Translations under genes and position numbers: made by a program | Notes under the pieces: model-generated | Told to the model about the DNA's origin: nothing | Database searches by the model: none | The model's input: only the letters and a program-made list of their open reading frames with translations | Shown here: positions 27,036 to 38,604 of the stretch, piece after piece | How the letters are laid out: each line of letters opens with the position of its first letter | How positions within the stretch are numbered: the first letter of the stretch is position 1 | NCBI RefSeq assembly: GCF_900110755.1 | Contig: NZ_FOFF01000019.1 | Coordinates: forward strand, 1 to 64,000 | Source of the DNA: Streptomyces sp. yr375 | GTDB taxonomy: Bacteria; Actinomycetota; Actinomycetes; Streptomycetales; Streptomycetaceae | Reading direction: 5' to 3' | Length of the DNA: 64,000 nt

Positions 27036-27932
27036 ATGCAACTGGACTTGAATCTGCTGACCGTGCTGGACGCCCTGCTCGAAGAGGGCAGCGTGATGGG
27101 TGCGGCCGAGCGGCTGCACCTGTCCTCGCCCGCGGTCAGCCGCACCCTCGGCCGGCTGCGCGCCGTCACCGGGGACGACATCCTGGTGCGCACCGGCCAC
27201 TCGATGACCCCCACCCCGTACGCCCTGTCGGTGCGGGCTGACGTGCACCGGCTGGTCCGGCAGGCGCACGAAGTGCTGTCGCCGGTACGGGAGTTGGACC
27301 TGACGGCGCTGGATCGCACCTTCACGATCCAGTGTCATGACGCGGTGGCCGCGTCACTGGTGCCGGTGCTGGTCGGCAGGATCCAACAGCGGGCGTCCGG
27401 CGTGCGGTTGCGGGTGCTGGCGGAGGCCTCCGTCGACACCGACGACCTGCGACACGGCCGCGTCGATCTGGAACTCGGCGGCGGTGGACCCGCGCTGCCC
27501 GAGTTCCGGTCCGAGCCGATCGGTGACGACCGGCTCGTCGTGGTGATGCGCGCGGACCACCCTTGCGCCGCCGGACTCGACCTGGCCTCCTACGCGGCGC
27601 AGCCGCATGTGGCGATCTCCCGGCGCGGCCGCCTCACCGCGCCGATCGACGACCTGCTGGCCGCCGAAGGCCTGCGGCGCCGGGTGGTCGCGGCGGTGGC
27701 CACGGTCTCCACCGCCCTGCAGATCGCCGCCCGTGGCGACGCGCTGGTCACCTGTGCGGCGATTCTCGGCCGCCCGCTCATCGAGGCGTTCGGGCTCGTC
27801 GCCCGCCCGCTGCCGTTCGAGACCCCGGCCGCGACGATCAACTGCAACTGGCACCAGCGCTACGACTCCGACCCCGCCCACGCCTGGCTCCGTGAGCAGG
27901 TCCGGGCGTCGATCGAGGAGATCACCGCCTGA
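27036..27932 (+). CDS. LysR-family transcriptional regulator
   Basis: 298 residues from the ATG at 27036 (MQLDLNLLTVLDALL). Winged helix-turn-helix about 4-62 (GSVMGAAERLHLSSPAVSRTLGRLR), then the substrate-binding domain to the end. The start ATG lies 59 bases from the divergent IMPase-like gene, so it most likely controls that gene and the membrane protein behind it. The short AT-rich gap must hold both promoters; no clear T-N11-A box was pinned down. Ligand unknown. Confidence 0.93.
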   Translation: MQLDLNLLTVLDALLEEGSVMGAAERLHLSSPAVSRTLGRLRAVTGDDILVRTGHSMTPTPYALSVRADVHRLVRQAHEVLSPVRELDLTALDRTFTIQCHDAVAASLVPVLVGRIQQRASGVRLRVLAEASVDTDDLRHGRVDLELGGGGPALPEFRSEPIGDDRLVVVMRADHPCAAGLDLASYAAQPHVAISRRGRLTAPIDDLLAAEGLRRRVVAAVATVSTALQIAARGDALVTCAAILGRPLIEAFGLVARPLPFETPAATINCNWHQRYDSDPAHAWLREQVRASIEEITA

Positions 27933-27960
27933 CGCCCGCTCGGCCCGCCAATCCCTGTGC

Positions 27961-28569
27961 CTACTCCGCCAGGGGCAGGGCGACTGCGCCGGGAAAGCCG
28001 GGCGTCTCCGCTTCGTCGAGCATGGCCGCGGCGACGGTTTCCCGGCTGACCTTCGCACCGAGGTCGAAGGCCGGCGCGGCCGCCAGCCCGACCGTGCGCC
28101 GGCGGGGGCTCTCCGGCCCGTCGTCGAGCATCCCGGCGTGGAAGACGGTGCCCCCGGCCGCGAGAACGGTGTTGTCGGCCTCCACCTTGTCCGCGAGCCG
28201 GTCGCCCAGCACCTTGGCGAGCACCTCGACGCCTTCCCCCGCCGCTTCGGCCGACGGGCCCGTGCCGTAGGCGCCGAGCCAGATGACGCGCCGTGGGCCG
28301 GCGGCGACGACGGCCCGGGCGCCGGTCAGGAGAATCCCGGCCCGGTCGGTGCCCAGCGCGGACAGGACCACGGAATCCCCGTCCACGAGGGCGGCGACAC
28401 CGGCCGCGTCGGTCACGTCGCCCGCCACTTTGCGCAGGGCCGGGGAGTCGGGCAGGGCGATCTTCGCGGGATCGCGCGCGATGGCGGTCACGGTGTGACC
28501 GCGTCGCAGCGCCTGTCGGGTGAGGGCCATTCCGGTCCGGCCGGAGGCCGCGAGGACGGTGAGGTTCAT
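27961..28569 (-). CDS. NAD(P)H-binding (NmrA/SDR-like) oxidoreductase
   Basis: 202 residues from the ATG at 28569. Rossmann motif: MNLTVLAASGRTGMALTRQALRRGHTVTAIARDP, the GxxGxxG-type loop of atypical short-chain dehydrogenases; VVLSALGTD marks strand 4. No classical YxxxK. Convergent with the LysR gene; the upstream region carries inverted repeats (28601-28625) of the size bound by MarR/HxlR-like regulators. No such regulator is encoded in the window next to it. Substrate unknown, possibly a quinone or flavin reductase. Confidence 0.85.
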   Translation of the reverse strand: MNLTVLAASGRTGMALTRQALRRGHTVTAIARDPAKIALPDSPALRKVAGDVTDAAGVAALVDGDSVVLSALGTDRAGILLTGARAVVAAGPRRVIWLGAYGTGPSAEAAGEGVEVLAKVLGDRLADKVEADNTVLAAGGTVFHAGMLDDGPESPRRRTVGLAAAPAFDLGAKVSRETVAAAMLDEAETPGFPGAVALPLAE

Positions 28570-28600
28570 GTCGGCAACGTTAGGGAGCCCCTCCCTTAAC

Positions 28601-28625
28601 ATCAAGTGCAAGTAGCTGACTTGAT
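28601..28625. promoter_or_regulatory. Nested inverted repeats upstream of the NmrA-like gene
   Basis: ATCAAGT (28601-28607) pairs with ACTTGAT (28619-28625), and inside it CAAGT-AGCTG-ACTTG forms a second perfect dyad. The site is about 32 bases upstream of the ATG at 28569, in an AT-rich patch, where a repressor would block transcription. Confidence 0.5.
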
Positions 28626-28678
28626 AAGTTACCCAGACGCAATTACCGCTCTGGTCGGGCAAGGCTGTCAGGAGGCTC

Positions 28679-30553
28679 TCAGGCCAGGCTGTCGCGCCAG
28701 GCGCGGTGCAGGTCCGCGAACCGGCCGGTGCCCGCGATGAGTTCGGCCGGGCTGCCGTCCTCGACGATCCGGCCGTGCTCCATGACCAGGACCCGGTCGG
28801 CGATCTCCACGGTCGACAGCCGGTGCGCGATCACCACCGCCGTACGGCCCTTCAGCACCGTCGCCATCGCCGCCTGCACGGCCCGCTCGCCCGGGACGTC
28901 CAGCGAGCTGGTCGCCTCGTCGAGGATCAGCACCGCCGGATCGGCCAGCAACGCCCGTGCGAACGCGACCAGTTGACGCTGCCCTGCGGAGATCCGGCCG
29001 CCCCGCTTGCGGACGTCCGTGTCGTAGCCGTCGGGCAGGGCGCTGATGAACTCGTGCGCGCCGATCGCCTTCGCCGCCCGCTCGATCTCCTCCCGGCTCG
29101 CGTCCGGCCGTCCGATGGCGATGTTCTCGGCGACCGTGCCGGAGAACAGGAACGCCTCCTGTGTCACCATGACCACCCCGCGCCGCAGTTCGGGCCCGGC
29201 CAGCTCGCGCAGGTCGACCCCGTCCAGCAACACCCGGCCGGCGGACGGGTCGTAGAAGCGGGCGAGCAGCTTGGCCAGCGTGGACTTGCCCGCGCCGGTC
29301 GAGCCGACCACGGCGACGGTCTGCCCGGCGGGCAGGGTGAGATCGAAGCGGGGGAGGATCTCGCCGCCGGTGCGGTAACCGAAGGCGACCTCGTCGAACA
29401 CGACTGCGCGGCCCGGGAGTTCGCCGTCCCGCGCCGGGAGTTCCCTCGGCGTGGACGGTTCCGGCACGGACGGTGTCTGGGCGAGCAGGCCCGCGATCTT
29501 CTCCAGCGAGGCGGCCGCCGACTGGTAGGAGTTGAGGAACATCGCGAGCCGGTCGATCGGGTCGTACAGCCGCCGCAGATACAGCACCGCCGCCGCCAGC
29601 ACGCCCAGCTCCAGCGAGCCGTCCACCACCCGCAGCGCGCCCCACAGCACGATCACCGCGACCGCCGTGTTCGCGACCAGCCGCGATCCGGTGACGTACC
29701 GGGCCATCTCCAACAGGGCGTCGCCGTTGGCGCGTTCGTGCCGCCGGTTCAGGACCCGGAAGGCGGCCTCGTTGGCGGACTCGCGGCGGAAGGCGCGCAC
29801 CGGGCGGATGCCGTTCATCGTCTCCACGAACTTCACGATCACGGTCGCGATCGCGGTGGACCGGGCCGCGAACGCCCGGCCCGCGCGCCGCTGGTAGAGC
29901 CGCATCAACAGATACAGCGGCCCGAAGGAGGCCACCGCCACCGCGCCCAGGCCCAGGTCCAGCCAGAGCAGCATCGCGGAGATGAACACGAAGGACAGCA
30001 CGACCGCGACGAGTTCCTGGAGGCCCTCGCTGAGGAGTTCGCGCAGTGCCTCCACGTCGCTGGTGGAGCGGGAGATGAGCCGGCCCGAGGTGTAGCGCTC
30101 GTGGAAGTCGAGGCTCAGCGCCTGCGCGTGCCGGAAGATCCGGCCGCGCAGGTCGAGCAGCACGTCCTGGTTGACGCGGGCGGACGCGATCAGGAACACG
30201 TACTGGAGCGCGCCGGCGGCCAGCGCGCACAGCAGGTAGCCGGCGCCCACCGCGAGCAGCGGCCCGTGGTCGTCGGCCCGGAAGGCCGGTACGGCGCGGT
30301 CGATGGCGTACGCCACCAGCAGCGGGCCCGCCTGCACGGCCGCCTGCTGGAGCAGCAGCAGGAGTGTGGTGAGGGCGACGCGCGCCCGCATCGGCGCGAG
30401 CAGGGAACGCAGCAGCGCGCCGGTGGCGCCGGGCGGGGCGGGCAGGACGTCCTTGTCGAAGGGGTCGCCGGCGAAGGGCTGGGGAGGCGTCTCGTCGTCG
30501 GCGGTGGTGGGGGTGGGGGAGGCCGCGGGGGTGGCGGTGGGGGGCGCGGTCAT
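28679..30553 (-). CDS. ABC exporter half (heterodimer), canonical Walker B
   Basis: 624 residues: proline/threonine-rich N-terminal tail, transmembrane domain (about 50-340), ABC ATPase. Walker A VVGSTGAGKSTLA and Walker B LILDEATSSLD (catalytic Glu present) are intact; the signature is ISAGQRQ instead of LSGGQ. Start overlaps the stop of the upstream partner by four bases. With the partner (Glu to Asp in Walker B, normal signature) it matches the usual asymmetric TM287/288- or BmrCD-type multidrug exporter. Substrate unknown. Confidence 0.93.
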   Translation of the reverse strand: MTAPPTATPAASPTPTTADDETPPQPFAGDPFDKDVLPAPPGATGALLRSLLAPMRARVALTTLLLLLQQAAVQAGPLLVAYAIDRAVPAFRADDHGPLLAVGAGYLLCALAAGALQYVFLIASARVNQDVLLDLRGRIFRHAQALSLDFHERYTSGRLISRSTSDVEALRELLSEGLQELVAVVLSFVFISAMLLWLDLGLGAVAVASFGPLYLLMRLYQRRAGRAFAARSTAIATVIVKFVETMNGIRPVRAFRRESANEAAFRVLNRRHERANGDALLEMARYVTGSRLVANTAVAVIVLWGALRVVDGSLELGVLAAAVLYLRRLYDPIDRLAMFLNSYQSAAASLEKIAGLLAQTPSVPEPSTPRELPARDGELPGRAVVFDEVAFGYRTGGEILPRFDLTLPAGQTVAVVGSTGAGKSTLAKLLARFYDPSAGRVLLDGVDLRELAGPELRRGVVMVTQEAFLFSGTVAENIAIGRPDASREEIERAAKAIGAHEFISALPDGYDTDVRKRGGRISAGQRQLVAFARALLADPAVLILDEATSSLDVPGERAVQAAMATVLKGRTAVVIAHRLSTVEIADRVLVMEHGRIVEDGSPAELIAGTGRFADLHRAWRDSLA

Positions 30554-32367
30554 CGGTCGTCCTCCTGGCGGCCGGTTCCGGACATGAGGTGGGCGTACTC
30601 GGCGTTGCGGCGCAGCAGTTCGTGGTGGGTGCCGACGGCGGTGACGCGCCCGCCGGACAGCAGGGCGACGCGGTCGGCGAGGAGCACGGTGGACGGGCGG
30701 TGGGCCACGATCAGCGCGGTGGTGTCGGCCAGGACCTGGCGCAGCGCGGCCTCCACGGCGGCCTCGGTGTGCACGTCCAGCGCGGAGAGCGGGTCGTCGA
30801 GGACCAGGAAGCGGGGCTGTCCGACGACGGCGCGGGCCAGCGCGAGCCGCTGCCGCTGGCCGCCGGAGAGACTGAGCCCCTGCTCGCCGACCTGGGTGTC
30901 GACGCCCTGCGGCAGCGCGTGCGCGAAGTCGGCCTGGGCCACTTCCAGCGCCCGCGCCAGCTCGGCGCTGCCCGCCCGGTCGTCCGCGCCCATCAGGACG
31001 TTCTCGCCGACGCTCGCGGAGAACAGGGTCGGCTCCTCGAAGGCGACGGCGACCCGCGCGCGCAGTTCCTCGCGGGGCAGCGCGGTGATGTCCTCACCGT
31101 CGAGGGTGATGCGCCCGGCCGTCACCTCGTGCAACCGGGGCACCAGCGCGGTCAGGGTGGTCTTCCCACTGCCGGTCGCCCCGACCAACGCCATCGACTC
31201 CCCGGGCCGGATGTGCAGGTCGACTCCGTCGAGGGTGGGCGGGGAATCGAGTGCGGCATCGGGATACCGGAAGACGACCCCGGAGAAACACAGTCCGCCA
31301 CCCGCCGCGGCCCCGGCGTCACCCGCACCGGTCGTGGTATGGGCACCCGTCCCGCCCGGGTCCTCCGGGAGTTCGTCCATCACCTCGAAGTAGCGTTCCG
31401 TGGCTGTCGCCGCCTCCTGGCTCATGGCGAGGAGGAAGCCGATGGAGTCGACCGGCCAGCGCAAAGCGAGGGCGGTGGACAGGAAGGCGACCAGGGTGCC
31501 TGCGGACAGCTCGCCGTCGGCGACCTGTACCGCGCCCAGCACCAGCGCGGCTCCGATGGCCAGTTCGGGCAGGGTCACGATGACGGCCCAGATCGTGGCC
31601 AGCAGGCGCGCCTTGCGCAGTTCCGTGCCGCGCAGGGTCGACGACAGCTCGCGGAAGGCCCGCGCCTGGCTGCGGTGCCGGCCGAAGCCCTTGATGATCC
31701 GGATCCCGAGGACGCTCTCCTCGACCACCGTCGTCAGATCGCCGACCTGGTCCTGCGCGCGCCGCGCCACGACCGCGTACCGGTTCTCGAAGTACACGCA
31801 CATCACGATCACGGGGACCACCGGCCCCAGGATGACCAGCCCGAGCGTCCAGTCCTGAAGCAGCATGATGACGACGCCGATGAGGATCGTCACCCCGTTG
31901 ACCAGCAGGAACGTCAGCGGGAAGGCGAGGAACATGCGCAGCAGCCCCAGATCGGCCGTCGCCCGGGACAGCAACTGCCCCGACGGCCACCGGTCGTGGA
32001 AGGCCACCGGCAGCCGCTGGAGCCGCTCGTACAGCGCGGCCCGCATCGACGCCTCGACGTGCGACAGCGGGCGCGCCACCAGCCAGCGCCGCAGCCCGAA
32101 CAGCAGCGCCTCCGCGAGCCCGAGCAGCAGCAGCCAGAGCGCGCCGAGCCAGACCCCGCCCGTGTCCCGGTCGGCCACGGGCCCGTCCACCAGCCACTTC
32201 AGGACGAGCGGGATCACCAGGCCCGTACCGGAGGCGACTATGGCGACGAACGCGGCGGTGAAGAGCCGTAGCCGTGCCGGGCGGACGTACGGCCACAGGC
32301 GCAGCAGGGTGCGTACGGCGGAGCGGTCGGGGGTGTGGGGGGTGGTGGTTGCACGTGTCCTGGCCAT
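30550..32367 (-). CDS. ABC exporter half (heterodimer), degenerate Walker B
   Basis: 605 residues from the ATG at 32367 (MARTRATTTPHTPDRSAVRTLLRLW); the open frame extends ten codons further without support. Exporter transmembrane domain, then ATPase with Walker A VGATGSGKTTLT, perfect signature LSLSGGQRQRLALARA and Walker B LVLDDPLSALD, where the catalytic Glu is Asp. First gene of the pair, divergent from the DrrA-like gene at 32520 across about 150 bases. Confidence 0.93.
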   Translation of the reverse strand: MARTRATTTPHTPDRSAVRTLLRLWPYVRPARLRLFTAAFVAIVASGTGLVIPLVLKWLVDGPVADRDTGGVWLGALWLLLLGLAEALLFGLRRWLVARPLSHVEASMRAALYERLQRLPVAFHDRWPSGQLLSRATADLGLLRMFLAFPLTFLLVNGVTILIGVVIMLLQDWTLGLVILGPVVPVIVMCVYFENRYAVVARRAQDQVGDLTTVVEESVLGIRIIKGFGRHRSQARAFRELSSTLRGTELRKARLLATIWAVIVTLPELAIGAALVLGAVQVADGELSAGTLVAFLSTALALRWPVDSIGFLLAMSQEAATATERYFEVMDELPEDPGGTGAHTTTGAGDAGAAAGGGLCFSGVVFRYPDAALDSPPTLDGVDLHIRPGESMALVGATGSGKTTLTALVPRLHEVTAGRITLDGEDITALPREELRARVAVAFEEPTLFSASVGENVLMGADDRAGSAELARALEVAQADFAHALPQGVDTQVGEQGLSLSGGQRQRLALARAVVGQPRFLVLDDPLSALDVHTEAAVEAALRQVLADTTALIVAHRPSTVLLADRVALLSGGRVTAVGTHHELLRRNAEYAHLMSGTGRQEDDR

Positions 32368-32519
32368 CACCGCGAGCCTACGGACCGGCACTGACAACGC
32401 CCACCGAGTTTTGGCCGGACGCTGGTGAGAGTCGTAGCGCCGTATCCACCGATCGGCTGATGCGCGTTCGAGCGAGCCGGCCGATGTGCCGAACCGGTGC
32501 CGGGCGGAACCCTGGTGCC

Positions 32520-33449
32520 ATGCCTGTCATCGAAGTCACCGATCTGCGCAAGTCCTACGACGGCCGCGCTGTCGTCGACGGCGTCTCCTTCGCCGTCGAG
32601 GAGGGCGAGATCTTCGGGATCCTCGGCCCGAACGGCGCCGGCAAGACCACCACCGTCGAGTGCGTCGAGGGTCTGCGGACGCCCGACGGGGGCCGGGTCC
32701 GGGTCACCGGGCTCGACCCCGTCGCCGACCACGCGCGCGTGGCCCGCGTCCTCGGCGCCCAGCTCCAGCAGAGCGAGCTCCAGGCCAAACTGACCGTCCG
32801 CGAGGCCCTGGAGCTGTACGCCTCCTTCTATCCGCACCCGCTCGCGTGGGCGCCGCTCGCCGACCGCCTCGGCCTGACCCCGAAACTCTCCACCCGGTTC
32901 GCGAAGCTCTCCGGCGGCCAGAAGCAGCGCCTGTTCATCGCGCTCGCGCTGATCGGCGACCCCCGGATCGTCGTCCTCGACGAACTGACCACCGGCCTCG
33001 ACCCGCGCGCCCGCCGGGACACCTGGGAGCTGATCGAGGACGTCCGCGCGGGCGGGGTGACGGTCCTGCTCGTCACGCACTTCATGGAGGAGGCGCAGCG
33101 GCTGTGCGACCGGATCGCCGTGATCGACAAGGGCCGGGTCGCCGCGCTGGACACCCCCGCCGGACTGATCCGCCGCTCGGCGGGGTCCACCGTCATCAGC
33201 TTCACCCCGTCGGTCCCGCTGGACGAGCGTGACCTGAACGCCCTGCCCGGCCTCGCGTCCGTCGAGCACAAGGACAGCCGGATCACGCTGTCCGGCAGCG
33301 ACGAGACCGTCAACGCCGTCATCACGCTTCTCGCCCGCCACCGCGTCACCGCCCACCAGCTCCGCGTCCTGGACGCCACGCTCGACGACGCGTTCCTCGA
33401 CCTGACCAAGGACGTCACGAACGACGTCGCCAAGGAGGCAGCGGTATGA
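32520..33449 (+). CDS. DrrA-type ABC transporter ATPase
   Basis: 309 residues from the ATG at 32520. Walker A GILGPNGAGKTTTVE, signature LSGGQKQRLFIALAL, Walker B IVVLDELTTGLD, switch His in VTHFMEE, and the C-terminal extension typical of drug-resistance ATPases. It overlaps the permease gene (33446) by four bases; a sensor kinase and regulator follow. The whole looks like a self-sensing efflux operon of the kind found upstream of NarL-type regulators in actinobacteria and firmicutes. Confidence 0.93.
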   Translation: MPVIEVTDLRKSYDGRAVVDGVSFAVEEGEIFGILGPNGAGKTTTVECVEGLRTPDGGRVRVTGLDPVADHARVARVLGAQLQQSELQAKLTVREALELYASFYPHPLAWAPLADRLGLTPKLSTRFAKLSGGQKQRLFIALALIGDPRIVVLDELTTGLDPRARRDTWELIEDVRAGGVTVLLVTHFMEEAQRLCDRIAVIDKGRVAALDTPAGLIRRSAGSTVISFTPSVPLDERDLNALPGLASVEHKDSRITLSGSDETVNAVITLLARHRVTAHQLRVLDATLDDAFLDLTKDVTNDVAKEAAV

Positions 33450-34180
33450 ACATTGCCGTGCTGAAGACCGAGGTCCGCCTCTTCCGGCGCGAACCCGGCG
33501 GCATCTTCTGGATCCTGCTCTTCCCGACCCTCCTCCTGGTGATCCTCGGCTGCATCCCCGCCTTCCGGCACCACCAGGCCGACCTCGGCGGCCTGCGCAC
33601 CATCGACGCCTACGTGCCGGTGGCCGTGCTGCTCGGCCTGATCGTCGGCGGCCTCCAGTCGATGCCGCAGACCCTCACCGGCTACCGCGAGCGCGGCATC
33701 CTGCGCCGGATGTCCGCCACCCCGGTGCGCCCGACCGCCCTGCTGTCCGCGCACATGCTGGTGTACGGCGGGGCGTCCCTGCTGTCGGCGCTGCTGGTCC
33801 TCGTGGTCGGGCGGTTCGGCTTCGACGTACGCGTGCCGCGGCAGCTCTTCGGCTACCTCCTCGCCCTGCTGCTGGCCGTCCTGGTCGCCCTCGCTCTCGG
33901 ATCGGTGGTGTCGGCGCTGTCCCGTACGACGAAGATCGCGGGCGCGATCGGCTCCGCCGTGTTCTTCCCGGCGATGTTCTGCGCCGGTCTGTGGATGCCG
34001 GTGCAGTCCATGCCGGACACCCTCGCCCGGATCGTGGAGTACACGCCCTTCGGCGCCGCCGCGCAGGCCCTGAACCAGGCGGCGGCCGGGCACTGGCCGG
34101 GCTGGACCCACCTGGGCGTGCTGGTGGTGTGGTTCCTGCTGCTGACGGGCGCGGCGAGCCGGTGGTTCCGCTGGGAGTGA
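33446..34180 (+). CDS. ABC-2 type permease (DrrB-like)
   Basis: 244 residues with six predicted membrane helices (for example GIFWILLFPTLLLVILGCI, AVLLGLIVGGLQSMP, LFGYLLALLLAVLVALALGS, GLWMPVQ region, WTHLGVLVVWFLLLTGAAS). Carries the ABC-2 pattern YRERGILRRMSATPVRP before the third helix. Pairs with the overlapping ATPase gene; the product should be a homodimeric exporter of a hydrophobic compound or membrane-active drug. Confidence 0.92.
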   Translation: MNIAVLKTEVRLFRREPGGIFWILLFPTLLLVILGCIPAFRHHQADLGGLRTIDAYVPVAVLLGLIVGGLQSMPQTLTGYRERGILRRMSATPVRPTALLSAHMLVYGGASLLSALLVLVVGRFGFDVRVPRQLFGYLLALLLAVLVALALGSVVSALSRTTKIAGAIGSAVFFPAMFCAGLWMPVQSMPDTLARIVEYTPFGAAAQALNQAAAGHWPGWTHLGVLVVWFLLLTGAASRWFRWE

Positions 34181-34206
34181 GCCTGCCCGTCGCCCACACT
34201 GGGCCC

Positions 34207-35520
34207 ATGGACACGCACATGGGCCCGGACACGGCCCCGGCCCCCGCCCCGGTCCCGGACATGGCCCGGGACCGGGACGTAGCGGGCGTCGAGCGGCGGT
34301 GGGCGGCGGTCAACCACCGGGGGCCGTACCTGCTGCTGCTGGTGAGCGCGCTCCTCGCGGTGCCGACCGCCGGCATGTTCCACATGGGGCGTGGCGACTG
34401 GTACGCGACCGGTGCACTGGTCGCCGCCGGACTGGCGCTCCAGGTGTGGTGGGGGACCGTCGCCGACACCCGGCGCGCGCCGTCGGCCACCAGCATCGGC
34501 TACTACGCCGTCCGCTGGGCCATCGCCTTCGCCCTGACCTGGATCAACCCGCTCTTCTGCTTCTACGCGTTCACCGGCTACTTCGGCGCCCGCCGACTGC
34601 TGCCGCGCCCTGCGGTGACCGTCGGACTGTTCGCCACCGCCGTCACCATGTCCGGCGCGTACACCGGCGGGATGCCGCCGAGCGGGCGGACCCAGTGGCT
34701 GCTGTTCGGGGCGATCCTCGTGATCACCCTCGTCCTGGTCGGCGTCTCCGACCGGCTGTTCGCCACCGAGGACGAACGCGCCCGCGTCCAGGCCGCCATC
34801 ATCACCGAACTCGAGCGCACCAACGCCGCGTTGCAGCAGGCCCTCGACGAGAACGCCGCGCTGCACGCCCAACTCCTCGTCCAGGCACGGGAAGCCGGGG
34901 TCGCCGACGAACGCAGACGTCTCGCGGCCGAGATCCACGACACCATCGCCCAGGGCCTGACCGGGATCATCGCCCAGCTCCAGGTCGTCGCGAACACCCC
35001 CGACCGCGACCAGGCCCGCGAACACACCGGCCGCGCAATGGAGTTGGCCCGCTACAGCCTCGGCGAGGCCCGCCGCTCCGTGCAGAACCTGGCGCCGGTG
35101 GCGCTGGAGTACGACGGACTGCCCGAAGCCCTGAAGAAGACGGTCGCCGACTGGGGCGAACGGACCGGCGTACGCGCCGAGTTCACGCTGACCGGCACCG
35201 CCGAGCAACTCCACGAGGAGGTCGCGGCCACCCTCCTGCGCATCGTCCAGGAGGCCCTGTCCAACGCCGCCCGGCACGCCCGCGCCGCCCGCGTCGGCGT
35301 CACCCTGTCCTTCCTCGGCGACGACGTCATCCTCGACATCCGCGACGACGGCACCGGCTTCGACCCCCGCGCCCTCCCCGCCCGCTCCAGCTCCGGCGGC
35401 TTCGGCCTGGACGGCATGCGCGCCCGCGCCGAACGCATCGCGGGCTCGCTGACCGTGGAGTCCGAACCGGGCCACGGCACGGCCCTGTCGGCTCGCGTAC
35501 CGTTGGTCCGCCATGAGTGA
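34207..35520 (+). CDS. Sensor histidine kinase, NarX/DesK-like
   Basis: 437 residues from the ATG at 34207; a second ATG lies four codons on. Five or so membrane helices (about 40-190), a coiled linker, HisKA_3 dimerisation domain with phospho-accepting His in RRLAAEIHDTIAQGLTG, then HATPase_c with EALSNAARHARA and DDGTGF. Lies 26 bases after the permease and overlaps the response regulator by eight bases. Short extracytoplasmic loops suggest it senses membrane-borne or transported compounds rather than a periplasmic ligand. Confidence 0.93.
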   Translation: MDTHMGPDTAPAPAPVPDMARDRDVAGVERRWAAVNHRGPYLLLLVSALLAVPTAGMFHMGRGDWYATGALVAAGLALQVWWGTVADTRRAPSATSIGYYAVRWAIAFALTWINPLFCFYAFTGYFGARRLLPRPAVTVGLFATAVTMSGAYTGGMPPSGRTQWLLFGAILVITLVLVGVSDRLFATEDERARVQAAIITELERTNAALQQALDENAALHAQLLVQAREAGVADERRRLAAEIHDTIAQGLTGIIAQLQVVANTPDRDQAREHTGRAMELARYSLGEARRSVQNLAPVALEYDGLPEALKKTVADWGERTGVRAEFTLTGTAEQLHEEVAATLLRIVQEALSNAARHARAARVGVTLSFLGDDVILDIRDDGTGFDPRALPARSSSGGFGLDGMRARAERIAGSLTVESEPGHGTALSARVPLVRHE

Positions 35521-36175
35521 CGCACCCCTGACCGCCATCACCCTGCTGATCGTCGACGACCACCCCGTCGTACGGGACGGTCTGCGCGGCATGTTCGAGT
35601 CGGCCCCCGGATTCACGGTCCTCGGCGAGGCCTCCGACGGCGTCGAGGCCCTCGACCGGGCCGCCGCCCTCGACCCCGACGTGGTCCTGATGGACCTGCG
35701 CATGCCGGGCGGCGGCGGAGTCGACGCGATCGCCGCACTGACCCGGCGCGGCGCCCGCGCCAAAATCCTCGTCCTGACCACGTACGACACCGACTCCGAC
35801 ACCCTGCCCGCGATCGAGGCGGGCGCGACGGGCTACCTGCTGAAGGACGCCCCTCGCGACGAACTCTTCACCGCCGTCCGCGCCGCCGCCGCAGGCCGCA
35901 CCGTCCTCTCCCCGGCCGTCGCCTCCCGCCTCGTCTCCGCGGTCCGCACCCCTCGAACCCCCGCGAGCGAACCGCTCTCCACCCGCGAACGCGAGGTCCT
36001 CGCCCTGGTGGCCAAGGGCACGTCCAACCGCGAGATCGCCCGCGAACTCTTCATCAGCGAGGCCACGGTCAAAACCCACCTCACCCACCTCTACGCCAAG
36101 CTGAACGTCAACGACCGAGCCGCAGCGGTCGCCGTGGCATACGAACGAGGCATCCTGGGCCGAGGCGGCCCGTGA
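35513..36175 (+). CDS. NarL/LuxR-family response regulator
   Basis: 220 residues. Receiver domain with LLIVDDHPVVRDGLRGM, phospho-Asp in VVLMDLRMPGGGG, and the conserved Lys in YLLKDAPRDE; C-terminal LuxR helix-turn-helix (STREREVLALVAKGTSNREIARELFISEATVKTHL). Overlaps the kinase gene, so it is its cognate partner and probably activates the exporter operon starting at 32520. Confidence 0.95.
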   Translation: MSDAPLTAITLLIVDDHPVVRDGLRGMFESAPGFTVLGEASDGVEALDRAAALDPDVVLMDLRMPGGGGVDAIAALTRRGARAKILVLTTYDTDSDTLPAIEAGATGYLLKDAPRDELFTAVRAAAAGRTVLSPAVASRLVSAVRTPRTPASEPLSTREREVLALVAKGTSNREIARELFISEATVKTHLTHLYAKLNVNDRAAAVAVAYERGILGRGGP

Positions 36176-36221
36176 CGGGCTGACCCGTCGCCGAGCCCCG
36201 CTTCCCGACGGCCCCCGCCCC

Positions 36222-38453
<2,232 letters not shown>

Positions 38454-38604
38454 CGTCTCGCCTCCCGCGGCTCGTGGGGCGACGTGGGAAAAGAGTGCCC
38501 GGTGTCCCGCCGGGGCTCCCGTCGCGTCGTCCTCCCCCCATTTCTGCCCAGAGCGGCCCTCGCACTCACGTTTCCCCGGGGCGGGCCCGATCGTTGGGCA
38601 CCCC

